From contig OX344765.1 of the NCBI GenBank assembly GCA_947034895.1, positions 19,287,001 to 19,351,000 on the forward strand: DNA of 64,000 bases, in the 5' to 3' direction. The notes under the pieces are model-generated. The model did no database searches. It was given only the letters and a program-made list of their open reading frames with translations, and was not told the origin of the DNA. The position numbers were made by a program, and so were the translations under genes. This DNA comes from Rhytidiadelphus loreus. Lineage: Eukaryota; Streptophyta; Bryopsida; Hypnales; Hylocomiaceae. Positions 49,605 through 60,779 of this stretch are shown one piece after another. Within the stretch, counting starts at the first letter, position 1, and the number at the start of each line of letters is the position of its first letter.

Positions 49605-50238
49605 CATAATCTCAATGGAACAACCTCAGTTGATTTCAAATGAATTTTAATTAATAATCTTTTTTTTTCCTTAAAATCTAGCAGAGATCAATAAGTAGCA
49701 CATCAAGGTTGTTTAAGGTATTATGGTAATAGGTCCATAGTTATAGTTACTAAAATTTACCAAAAATAATAAATTTGACCAATTTTTTTAGATAGAATCT
49801 CTAAAAAAATTATATGCTCATAGGTTCACACGCTCACACGCTCACAAAATAGCAACCTTGCCCCTATTGTAAACTATGCATATTCACAAGCATCTTCTCT
49901 TGCGTTAATTTACTCTACCCCCATTGATGCTTTTTCAGAGAAAATCATTGTAGCATTCAAATTTTGCACCCACTTTTTGATTGCACCTAGGATTGCACTC
50001 TACCTATTCCAGATATCCACAATACCAGACATGATTTCAACACCAGACACGTTTTATTGCCCTTAAAATTTGCAACTTTTTCATGGTGGATACTTTGGAT
50101 TCACAAGGGATAAGCTCAAGTTTTTAGGCTTACAAACTAGCGTCGTTGCATAGAGGTAGTCAAACCTTCTTCACTCAACACTTGGAGAATGGAGAACAAA
50201 AACGTGGCGGCTTAGGGTTGGCTTCATGTTGGCCCTTT

Positions 50239-50346
50239 ACAAAAGAATATTCTTATTTGGATATATCTTCCACACTCCTAGTCTTCACCTCTGGAGGTGA
50301 AGATTGGAAATGCAGAAGATATATCCAAATAAGAATATTCTTTTGT
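50239..50346. repeat. 32 bp perfect inverted repeat with an inner hairpin
   Basis: 50239-50270 and 50315-50346 are exact complements (acaaaagaatattcttattt ...). The 44 bp between them contains a second hairpin, CTTCACCTC tg GAGGTGAAG. No element ends were identified outside it. Confidence 0.75.
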
Positions 50347-50349
50347 GCT

Positions 50350-53300
50350 CTACACTTTTACCTTTCGACTACCACTTTCACCTTCGTTGTTGCCAATTTA
50401 CCTCCAATCTTATGTCTAATCTTACATTTAGGTAAATTGATTCATCCTCTACTATGGACACATCTTTTAGGAGTGTCACACCTTCTTCACCCACCGTGGC
50501 TTTCCATTGATTCCTCCAAACGCTCCCCAACTTCTCATTCTCCATTCTCGAAGCACCAAGTGAAGAAGGTGTAACTACCCCTAATCCAACTTGGTCATAT
50601 CGGTGTGTCAATCCGTTGTATGAATTCTTTCATGTGATCCATATTTTTCCTCCGACCCTTGAGAGGATCGAAAGCCTAACAAACAAACAATTAGATGCGT
50701 AGCCCGCATGCCACGGAAAAAATTTCGCCCCCCCCAAAAAACACACACACACACATGTTCTCAATGTGCGCTTGGAGCATGTTTTCTCCATCACTTGACA
50801 ACCTATGGCGGCCTCAATTCCAAATGAAATGTTTAAAACCAACCCGGGCATGAGTGAGAGACCGAGCAAGAAAACCTTCAAATTTCAGCAAAAGAAGAAA
50901 TTGTGGACTGACTTGCACTCACAATTGCAAAAGCAACGCTTGCCATAGACGTGTAAACAAAGCAGATTGCGTAGATTGATTCACGTCATTGATAGATTTG
51001 GCGCACACTTTGTTCAAATGGATTAGACTCATTCGAAGATCGGACACCTGCATTCGTAGATGTCTAATAGAGAGGTGCGTACCACCCGTGCATCCACAAA
51101 TTGCTAAAGCGTATGGCCTCGTAAATTCAAGCTCTGGTGGTGATCCCCGTCACGGTGATGATCTCACGATGTAATGAGATGTGAAATTGGAGTTATTATA
51201 TACCCTCAAAGTTTCCTCTTCGGTGTTCGATGTTTGATCCCATCTCTTCAACGGAATCCATAATGTTGTTCAGCCCTTGCAGGGGTCGACATCAAAAATT
51301 TGTAGCTCCGGAGGTTTGAACGCAGCGAATAGAGGAATTAATAATGCAAACGTCAACGAACTTCGGCCGTGGAATCACTTCTTCTGCAGGAAACAAGACC
51401 CCCTTTTGCAGAAATCTGAGAAGTGTATGATGGGTGTCAAAGTCTTCGCGGGTCTAGGAAGACACCATACTGCTATTAAAAGTAACAGCCCCATGTTAAA
51501 GATGTTATTGCTATAACGTGGAAGTGGAGTCTCGTTATGGAAATAACATCCTCGGCACTCCCGTTGTTATTTCTCAGGTCGTGGCTTAACTTGGACGCTC
51601 TCTAGTCCGTGAAGAACCTCCACAGACAGCCTTCTTGCGAATTCTTCACACTGTGAATACTCTGTTAGAATTTCGAATCCTTGCTCTGCAGTCAGCTGCT
51701 GGCATATTTATTATTAGCTGCGAAGGGGATCACGGACTTCGTCAATTGCAGGAACTCGATCGATCATTCCGAAGCTTGGCGTTCTCCTCCTCATCTTCGA
51801 TCACTTTGCTGCAAATATTTAGCTCCGACGATGGGGACGGCTTTCTTTGGCTTTCGAGTTTCGCTGGGCACCACCGATGAAGCGGGCGAAGAAGAAACAT
51901 CCAAATCGCTCCCTATGGAGCAATTAAGTTTCCGGGCGAGCTTCTGGAATCCGTCCTTGCGCGTCTGCCCACGGAAGCGATTGCTCTGTGCATGCGTGCT
52001 TCGTTCACGGATCGGATGCTTCGATTAGCGTAGACATTCCATTCACCAAGCACTGACCCTTTACCGGGCACTAACTTTTCAGTTCTGAGAATTTGCAGCT
52101 GAATAGAATTATGCTTGGTACACGGCCCAGAGATGAAATGTGCTCGATCATTGGCATTCTTCCTATATATATCCTCTGCTTCCACAGTCACGAAACATTT
52201 GCGGAGCTTTGCAACCCATCCTCCCTAGCAACTCTACGATTTAGTGAGCAGTTTTAGGTGAGAATGTATGATGCTAGGTGGAATGCATTCAGCGTTGACG
52301 ATATTCCGCTTTCACAGGGATTTTGCAATACACTCAATCCTCTCTAGCTAATAACGCTGCCTCGGGGATAAATGATCCATCTTCTTGCAGATGTGTTCAC
52401 TGCATGGATCCTTACAATATTCAGAGAAACTGCAATTACAAAGTGTGTCATTAGAGACGGTTGAGTATGCTTTAATCCGGTGATCTGATGGAACGTCAAC
52501 ATTTTCTGTTTGCGCACTACAGTATCTGTAACAGCACTTGCAAGTGAACAGTAGAGCTCCGGCTGAGACAACAACCCAACTGTCTTATTAAGTGTGGTTG
52601 GGGACCGAGACAGTCCCAAAACCAGACCAGAAATTTGGCGACTGCCACAGCCCTAATGGTTGTGATTCCTACTGTCTACTACTGTACACGTGAGGGTTGT
52701 AACACTGATCTAAACAGAGGGTGGCTCCTCACAGTGCCCTAGCCGGCCTCATGACAGAATATAATCTTGAACTGGTGATTAATTTCAGCCATTAGGGACT
52801 AAATCACGCACACAAGAACCTGATGAGTTAGTTCCTCATCGTCGATGTCCACAAGCAACGACAGCTCACGAGATACAGAGCCAATTCAAAGTCCTGCTTG
52901 TGAACTTGGGGTTTAGGGTTTAAGGCCTAGCCGTTCACAAATGAAACCGCTCTATTTTTATCATGGATGCGGGATCCGAAATTTTGCCGTTAAAGGCGCG
53001 CATTAGGGTTTCCTCCGGTATGTTTCTTCACCCTAAACCACCATTCTTCAATTTCGATCAACACGATCAGCAATGTCGCATCTCACCAACACATGATTTT
53101 GATAGAAAGCTCATCAATGCGATCAAAATTGTACAACATTGATCAAAAAGTTGGAATCCGTTGCTGGCAGAGGCATTTGAGGACCTTGCACTCAATCTCG
53201 TAGTGCTACCATTTCAAGGTCCATGTGCGGGCTCGCAGTTGCAGCGTCGTCGCAAAGAAACTCTGGTGAGTCCAAAACGACTCTGTTGTACGTTCACTAT
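50350..53300. other. Intergenic DNA with gene-like composition, no complete gene
   Basis: Composition from about 50900 to 53260 is more balanced than the AT-rich repeats. Apart from the F-box-like fragment listed separately, no protein was recognised. Confidence 0.35.
51900..52029 (+). pseudogene. Possible F-box fragment
   Basis: One frame reads FPGELLESVLARLPTEAIAL then CMRASFTDRMLR before a stop at 52027-52029. The pattern LLE-x-VLARLPTEAI followed by a Cys and a basic helix resembles an F-box. No start codon in this frame, no partner exon and no downstream Kelch or LRR region were found. It could be a remnant or chance. Confidence 0.25.
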
Positions 53301-53307
53301 AACCTAA

Positions 53308-55908
53308 TTACGATCTTTTTCCTTTTGTTTCAGCCTTTGCGGCAGCCCTTGTTGCTTTTCTTGCCATGGCAGCTTCATTGATTTGCCTTCGCTTGTCATT
53401 GACTCTGTTTTCTTTTTCGAGCATGCATGTTTCGTACCCTAGTATCCAAACGTCCTGCTGCGTCTTCCTTTTTCGTTCCCTCTCCTGTTTTAGCTTAGCT
53501 CTCATTTTCTTCCCCTCGTCGTAGAGGCTGGTAGCCCGGCTCTTGGCCTTGGTGACCACTTTCTTGTGCCCGTAAGATTCATCTGTGCATTGTTTAGATA
53601 GATTCTCTATTTCTCTGATGCTTAAAGTAATTCCCTGCAAATGTTATGTTGTGAGTCTAGGGTTTCTACATGTGCAATCAATACTTGTGTACCGTAAGTA
53701 TGTGGCTATCAATCTTCTTAATGATGAAATTATTATGTTTTAAGGTGCCACAGGGTTTAGTAATACTCTTTGCCACTGGAAACATGCCATGCAGCACTTA
53801 CAAACTTAGGCGTTACTGGTTTGAATTAAAACATGGACAAAACTGACAGTCACAGAAGGTATTCAATCTTCTTGGTCAGGACTTAGGAGTGATGCGCTGT
53901 ACAAGAAACAATTGAGTGTACAATCAGCAAACCCAATTGGAGTAAGGCACTATCAAACACAAAGTGAGAATACTCTGCCTTTAATTTCCCCTTTTTTTTG
54001 GATAGTGATTGCTGAAGATCCGGTACAATTTTGTCCCTAAGATGCAAGAACTTCCTATTCTGTTTTGTCAATGTTTGGAGCACATTCTTAGCATTCCGGA
54101 CCTCTTTTTGGAGCCTCCAAACATCGCCCGCAGCCATATTTCTTTCCATAGTAGCCTCCTGCAAATACCGATGATGTTTGTCAGGACCTAAGCTCAGCAT
54201 TTTCTCAACATTAGAACGAATGTTTGGTGTAGACTAAGGCCTATCAACACTTGAGCACATGCCAGGTCTTGCCCAATAAATATTGTGACAAGGTTGCTGA
54301 CTCTTATGTTGGCTTACTCGTGTAAGAGAGACTTGGTATCTGTACTTGAGATTTTGGATTTTCTCCTGATATTTCGTGATTTCATCTTCCAGATTCGAAA
54401 TTTTCATCCGCATACCTGTAGATAGAATTTATTGTGAAGACCAACATGATGTTCTTCAATGGAGGCTACTGGTAGCATCCAGACTTCCATCTTGTGCAAT
54501 CCAAGAGTCTAAAGTTGTCAGGGGTTAAGGTGGAACGCACAAACCTGCAATTTTGGAAAGTAAGCGGCCTTCACCTCCTGTTCTTGGCGCATTAGATCCA
54601 TCTATACTTTCTATTGCTCCTACCTTTTCCTCCAATTGACTGCAAGATTGGGCGTTTCTTCCAACATGATGGTTAGAGTTGTGAGAGACCTTCAATGCAC
54701 ATGAAGTAAACGGTCATTATATAAGGAGGTGAATCATGCAACTATGCCTCACATGTTGTCACAATGAATTTTAGTGTGAATTGCACACACTCACACTAAT
54801 TGATTTATGTTATGGTTTTTGAAGTTTACAAAGGAAGGAAATTACTTATGCTCATCTCGAAGACTGAAGAGGTAAGTTTTGTGAAGCTGGAGGTGATAAG
54901 TCTGGTCAGCCACTGCCGCCTTCAAACTTTCTAGCTCTGCTATTAAGCTTTCTTTATCTGTGTTCTTATAAAACACAAGCTTGCGCGCTTTTACCTCGGG
55001 AATTGGTGCTCTTGCATTCGCAGCACATGATGTAACTTGCATCAATTGTTTTGTAGCTGGGTTTGAACCGCCAATACATTCTGAATCAAAGAGCATCATG
55101 TTTTGTAACTTGCATCAATTGGGTGGTTGCCATCGTGATTTGCACTCTTATTGAATGTTATAACGTGAATTTTCAAGGGACATCATTAACTACCCTGAAT
55201 GTCAACTAAGAAGTTTAAATGGTTAAGTTGATACATTATACAGAACTAACGCTTTTGACACTTGAGAAGTATAGAAGTAAGTCTATATGTTGGTGGTAGG
55301 TACCTTCGAAATCCAAAAAAATCTCTTACTAATGTCAAGATTCTGGAGCGATTGGGAGGGTTTCTAGTAAAGGAAATCTCTGTGTCGGACTCTCATGCTT
55401 AATATTAGTGAACCAGAATTAGCAATGAAGGTTTACTTTGCGCTTCAGCTGAAGGGCGTGGACTTTTCTTTAGTGTTTTTTGGGGGGAAAATGCAGAATC
55501 GTCTTGTAATGACACAATAGTAAGATCTGGTGAGCATGACCTTGTTGAATTTTTGTTCGTTTGGGCATAAGGTGCACCCCATTTCTTGAATGTCGATGAG
55601 CTTGTTGAGTGTGGTGAACCATTTGGACATGGACGACCTGGTCTTGATGCTCTTGGCGAATCTCCTGCAGGAGAACTACCTCTAGAGGACTTTGGCGACG
55701 CATTCGCGGAGAAGGCCCTTGGCTTAACCCTCAGAAGTGGCTGCTTCTTTGGACCATCCCCTGAACCTGGTTTTGATGACTTGGGCGATTCTGCTGAAGG
55801 TGGAACTGACGACTTTGATGACCCCTTTGCTGAATGCGGCCTTCCAAACTTACTTGAGCTCGGTCTGTCTCCATCTGCTGAAGCTGGCCTTTTCGTTTCC
55901 TTCACCAT
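53308..55908 (-). CDS. Unrecognised coiled-coil protein, six exons, 474 aa
   Basis: Exons (minus) are 55908-55437, 55080-54846, 54639-54545, 54415-54318, 54158-53961 and 53634-53308; all close in phase with GT-AG sites. The exon 5 donor (GTGTTT) is weak, so its end is uncertain. Residues 1-157 are Ser/Pro/Lys-rich and probably disordered, with repeated SPKSS/SPR motifs. Residues about 200-300 and 300-474 are long charged heptad-like helices (for example SLIAELESLKAAVADQTYHL, ISNLEDEITKYQEKIQNLK, KLKQERERKRKTQQD), ending in a basic, Ala/Lys-rich tail. There is no signal peptide, membrane segment or known domain. The layout suggests a cytoskeletal, centrosomal/basal-body or scaffold protein, but that is inference only. 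It lies tail-to-head with NUP43 on the same strand, 1.4 kb apart. Confidence 0.75.
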
Positions 55909-56072
55909 CTTTCCAAGCCCCGTATACCCTGCAGGATTTTAATGCTGACAGAGCTACCTGTGATACTGCTGTTCTGTTGAAGTTACAATATCCTCACTCC
56001 TCAGGTGTGCATATAATGCCCAAATTACCATACAAAGAAACGCACGACCTAATAACCTACCGCCGTAATTCG

Positions 56073-56407
56073 AAACCACCGTTTTCTCAGATGAATGGGG
56101 AAAATTGTATGGAGAATTTCTTCAGAAATGTCGGAGTCTTAGCAAGCAGATTGAAGAACGAAAGTGTAAGTACCTTACTCCAGTTTGTGAAATAAACCAA
56201 CAGTGTGTCGTATCAAAACTTGATCCTCAGCCAGGTGACACTAAAGCGGACAATCCTCTCAAGCTTACAAAATGTAAGCTGGACTTGTTGAGGACATTAA
56301 AAGTAGGATTCAGTCACCGCTTATCGGATTATTGGAGGTCATGTACTCTTGTTGATGTTGCCTCTCCATGTGGTGAACCTTTTTTTCTCTTCGATCAGGA
56401 AACTTGA
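56073..56407 (+). other. Unexplained open frame upstream of the coiled-coil gene
   Basis: An open frame of about 111 codons without a start codon includes EWGKLYGEFLQKCRSLSKQI followed by a basic stretch, with a CAG acceptor at 56089-56091 and a GTAAGT donor near 56169. It could be an exon of a short plus-strand gene divergent from the coiled-coil gene, or 5' leader read by chance. A different frame of the same stretch starts with ATG. No family was recognised. Confidence 0.25.
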
Positions 56408-56523
56408 AAACCCTAGCTAATGAGGTGGGGTCCTTGAATCAACTGTTGAATTCAGTCTTCTTTCCACCAATTTCCACCACTCCTTTGTAAGCTCGTCAAC
56501 CAATTTGACCCCTTTTGAGGTTT

Positions 56524-56960
56524 TACATATTGATTATCAACACTGAGGAAGGTGGGCAATTGGTACAAAGGAGAGCAAACAATAAGAGGTTATTGTCACC
56601 TGACCACTGGTACATGGAACCCACTATGAAGTCAAGGTGCACTGAAGTATGAGGCACAAGGGAATAAGTACATCGCTGCCATCCGTAAAACAATTGAACT
56701 CCATGTTTTCCCACGAAAATCTTGCCGTATTGTTGCAATTATTTTTCATCCTCACAAAAACACCTGCTGCAATTGTTTCCAGGAGGTCCTCATCCAAACA
56801 AAAGCCCATTCTTAAAGCATTGCGTGGGACTTTATGAAGAGGGTCATGCAAAGTTGCAGGTCATGAGCCATGGCTGGGTAAAAGCTTTCTGACTTGCGTA
56901 TGTCTACTCAAATCCAGAGACGCCATAGGAGGCGAAAAGTTGCTTACCTTTGAGCAAAGA
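56524..56960 (-). other. Unexplained open segments between coiled-coil gene and NUP43
   Basis: On the minus strand a frame with VPRNALRMGFCLDEDLLETI ends at a possible donor (GTGTTT). Two overlapping frames follow (FVGKHGVQLFYGWQRC or ARFSWENMEFNCF). The sequence looks protein-like but could not be joined to either neighbour. It may be a decayed gene. Confidence 0.2.
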
Positions 56961-57350
56961 AAACCCTTGACGATTCACTTAAGACACATTACGTTACAGT
57001 TTCATTCTTTTTAAATTTTTTTCCGTTCAGGGTCACCAATGCAATGGCGTCTTGAATTCAAGCTTGCCCTGAATTTCTTTCAATAATGAGCTTCTACACA
57101 ATTGTTTCCATCATGCTATTTTGCTCCTCTACAGGTACACTAAAAATATGCTAGCTCTCTACTTCCTATGTGAGCCTTCATTAAAAAAACTATCCCCCAC
57201 TTCCCTTCGTGTATATGAGGACCAAAATTCCTGAAGCTCAAAAAATTGCATCAACATGGTGCTTGAATCAGTAATACGATGGTGGGTTACTAGAGACAAT
57301 TGGAATTCCAATCGGGTTTCCTTCTGGTGAGTAATGAATTCCACATAAAG

Positions 57351-60300
57351 CTACGACGGTCGTTTGACGTACAATACACTTTCGTGCTCCAATGCACACA
57401 CTATTTCCTGCAAAATCACCATCCTAAGTCAGTCATAAACCATCAGTCAAGTAGCTGGAAAAATCAGCATATGATAGATATACTTCTGAACCAGTCTAGA
57501 GTTTGAATTTTACACCACAAGCTCTACAAGTTGGAAGGTGAGAATACTCACAGAGCCAAATTCCAAGTCTACATCAAAGCTATTTATAGCACAAGCCTCC
57601 ACAGCCAGCTCCGTAGCCACTCCTGAAAATACGAATGTGATTCCGTCAAATATTAATTGTTGGATACGTTTGTAATAAACTTATTCACTTCGTGTTCAAT
57701 TGAACTAATAAAATACAGTCAAGCACACTATCAAATGTATCAAGGAATTCCAAATTCATAAACCTCCAAGTGTGTTCATAACAAATAACGACCCTGATAA
57801 TCAGAAGTCCAACTTTCAAATCATGTTGATCCAGCCAGTTGCTCAAGCTTTAAAGCAAAACACTCCCTCCTGTCGCAAAAAAGAACAAGAATTATCAAGA
57901 GAGTACACACCAGCCTCAATAATCGCGAGAATGCCATCCTCGGAGCAAATCAAGACCGGAGGGATTTTTGCTGACTCTCCCTGGCCCCCACCTTGCAGTG
58001 CTGGATCCAACTTCACGTCCCAGACTTCACCTTCTGCAATTGGGGAGCCCCCCTTCAACCCCCTTCCTGCAAGAGTGAGAAGCTCATTTTGGCGTCTCAG
58101 ATCCCAAGCCAGGACTGCTCCCCCTGATGCTCCGACCTTCAAAAAGATGCCTTGCATTCAGTATCATGTTGATTGGTCTAGCTAACAAGCTAGAGCGTCT
58201 AATTGCGTACAACAAAATGAACTATCAGAACAACAAGTGATCAAGTAGATAGCTAGAATTTCGAAAAAAACTAATAGTGGAGTTGGTTACAAATCCTTTT
58301 AGTAAGACGACATAAAATATGGTAGAGGATACTAAAACCGTCAGGACCTGATCCCGTCGCCTACAACTGATCCATGCTACCAACAGCAACTCATCTACTC
58401 GTAAACTTGGCAGGTCTTCAATTACAAAGGGATGTAAGCATGGCTTAGCTAAATGTCTATAGCCATTGAGCTTTGGATGCGAATGGGGTTGTCTATAGTG
58501 GTCTACGACCTCCCACTTTGAAATTACACAGGAAATTCATACACGGTGATTAAAAGAATCGATATCAATAGGTTTGGCTCTCGCATCCAGCTCCACTCTG
58601 AATGTCACACCCCTGCATATGTTAAATGCCTCTATAGTATCCAACTACCTTACATTGAAATAGAGTTGCAATACCTTACCACGGAAAGATGTTTGCGTGA
58701 AGGGTGGACATCAACGGCGTGGATGCTGCCAACTCCATCTGCGCCCGCCCTGTTGCTTCCTGTCAGTTCTTAAGAGCAGCAAAGGATCCCCAGAGTATCA
58801 AATCACTCCTAAAAATCAAGAGGCCCAATGACGACTCAGTACGAGGCAGTTAATCACTTTTGCTACCAACATAGATTGCCCATTTCCAAAAGCATCGTGT
58901 CTACTCGCAGCAGTTCTTACCATTTTGCAGGGGACTGAGCAACAGCTCCGCCTGGCCGGCGGTTATCCCACCATTGGATTCCTGCTCCATGACCTGCTAG
59001 AACAAATTCGGTAGGTGACGCCCAGCAAACCGCTGAGTATGACAGCACACCATGATTGTCATGTAAACAATCGCCCTGTAGCCCCGACTGCCCAGCCTGC
59101 ACAAAATTGTCCACCATCAAACGTATGCACCATGTTGCAAAGTCATTGTATGTCAAAAATAACCATACAATTCACAATCAATCAATAGTCTTACTTGCAC
59201 CAAATTGATTTTGCCGTCGCTGCCCACAGTGACGCATTGTAAAGTATCTTTTTGGATATCCAAAGCCGATGGAACAAACTTATGCAGGTGCTCTAATACC
59301 AAAGGTGGAGAATCCATGGAAGGATTCATAGCATCAATAAGAAAGACCGACAAAGAGCCGGTTTGTGAAGCTAGAGCAAGAGCAATGTTGGACTGATTTG
59401 ATGAGGTCTTCATTGCCGTTGTGCGGGCCATCAAATCCCAGGAAGCTTGGGTCTCCATCCATGGCGCTTGGCCTTCTTGATCAGGGTCCTGAAGGAGAGC
59501 AATTTCTAGAGTAGACAGACCTGCTTGCATCAAGATACACCGTCACTTCTAGTATTTCAGGCAAGACAAAACACACACACTTGAAGATTAGAAAATTCTA
59601 CTCTTGAATCAGTGACCAGAGCTTAGGGTTGCAAAAGAGAATGCGCTTAAGTGGCACACAAACTTGCAAAAGCACCACAAATCATTTGTTCAACTTGTGG
59701 ATATACCCTTAGGAAGCAATTTTAAGTCATCTACCGATAAAGCTTTGAACTTCGTAACTTTGCACGCGGTATCCAATTAAAGCATTCATTCGTGCATTCA
59801 AATCCTCCTTCATTCGCCAACAAGAACAAGTAAACATTTCACCAGCAAAATAATAAAGAGAACTACGCTCAAAAACAAAAGTAACGATTATAAGTGTCCC
59901 GACCTTATTACTCACGACCTAATTACGAACTCCGCAACAAAAATTAAGACAGGAACGCCCGCAACAAATGAATAATATTCCCTTACAACCCTAAACCCTA
60001 AACCCTAAACCCGGTTCTCAAGAATGCCACATGAGCAAAACTTGCAGAGACACTAAGTTCGATGCGATGGTGACGCAATAAACTGCCAGCAAAGCAGCTA
60101 TAGCAAACTCGCCAAATTGCGAACCAAACCCTAAACCCAAGCCCCTCCGATGAATCCCCTACCCTAATCTAGATTAATACCATTCGAAGAAGACGTAAAC
60201 ATGTAAACCAGAAGAAAGATGGAGTTCACGCAGGCATTGCAATAAGAAGTAGAAATAGCATGATCCTGAAGAATGCATCCCTGCACCATTTTGAAGGAAA

Positions 60301-60441
60301 GAAGAAAGCGTTGGAGAGAGAGTGAGTGAAGGGCTCCTGACCTGTATCGGCATCCCAGAGTGAGAGCGCAAGCGTGGAGGGCATGGGAAGCCAACGGAGG
60401 GCGTCGACATACTGTCCCTGCGGAATCCTGTGCACCTCCAT
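57351..60441 (-). CDS. NUP43: Nucleoporin NUP43 (WD40 protein), seven exons, 341 aa
   Basis: Exons (minus) are 60441-60342, 59520-59195, 59096-58921, 58749-58680, 58136-57911, 57622-57552 and 57407-57351; all GT-AG and in phase. NUP43 is a WD40 propeller subunit of the NUP107-160 Y-complex of the nuclear pore. The start MEVHRIPQGQYVDALRWLP is the conserved plant NUP43 N-terminus. Blade-like segments follow: SFT-free SLSVFLIDA near 80, GAGIQWWDNRR near 180, SIHAVDVHPSRKHLSV near 208-224, GAVLAWDLRRQ near 230, EGEVWDVKLDP near 260 and SEDGILAIIEAG near 290. Length is slightly below that of the Arabidopsis protein as I recall it. The acceptor before exon 5 is AAG, less common but the only one giving the family sequence. 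Intron 1 carries telomere-like repeats. Confidence 0.9.
59987..60012. promoter_or_regulatory. Telo-box cluster (AACCCTAAACCC) in NUP43 intron 1
   Basis: Three and a half CCCTAAA units occur in tandem. A further copy lies at 60126-60138. In plants, interstitial telo-boxes near the 5' ends of housekeeping genes are known regulatory sites, and here they sit in the first intron, 430-450 bp inside the coding start. A short interstitial telomere tract is the alternative reading. Confidence 0.65.
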
Positions 60442-60779
60442 CGCCGCTCTACCTCTGCAATTCACCTACAATCTCGAGCTCCTGCTTCGTCAACCAGCAC
60501 TCTCTCTTCTTGGCTATGCTCCCCTACGTAATGCGCTTACGTGGCGCTTTATTATCTGAGTTGGCCTTGTGGCCTTGATGATCTGGCACAAGCTACTGAG
60601 TTGCAGTGTACTGAAGAGTTTGCAATGTGGGATACGAGTCTGCGTGGCATACAATCCAAACCCCTCAGGACGCTTGAATTTTTGCATATTTTTGCTTACT
60701 ATCTTTATAAATATACATTAGTTAACTCAATTTCATCAAAGTCATCATATATTGATTTATTTTTAAAAGTCAAACATTG

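Larger units (their letters stand above)
48795..49885. mobile_element. Long-TIR element (possibly Mutator-like), about 1.1 kb
   Basis: The outer parts match in inverse orientation for well over 100 bp: 'gctattttgagagcgttgagc' near 48815 against its complement near 49840, then 'ttagtaaattttagtacc' and 'actatggacctattacc' near 48950 against 49720-49760. The exact ends and target duplication were not resolved. The interior has no transposase, but it has a tandem duplication and a nested small element. Confidence 0.6.
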
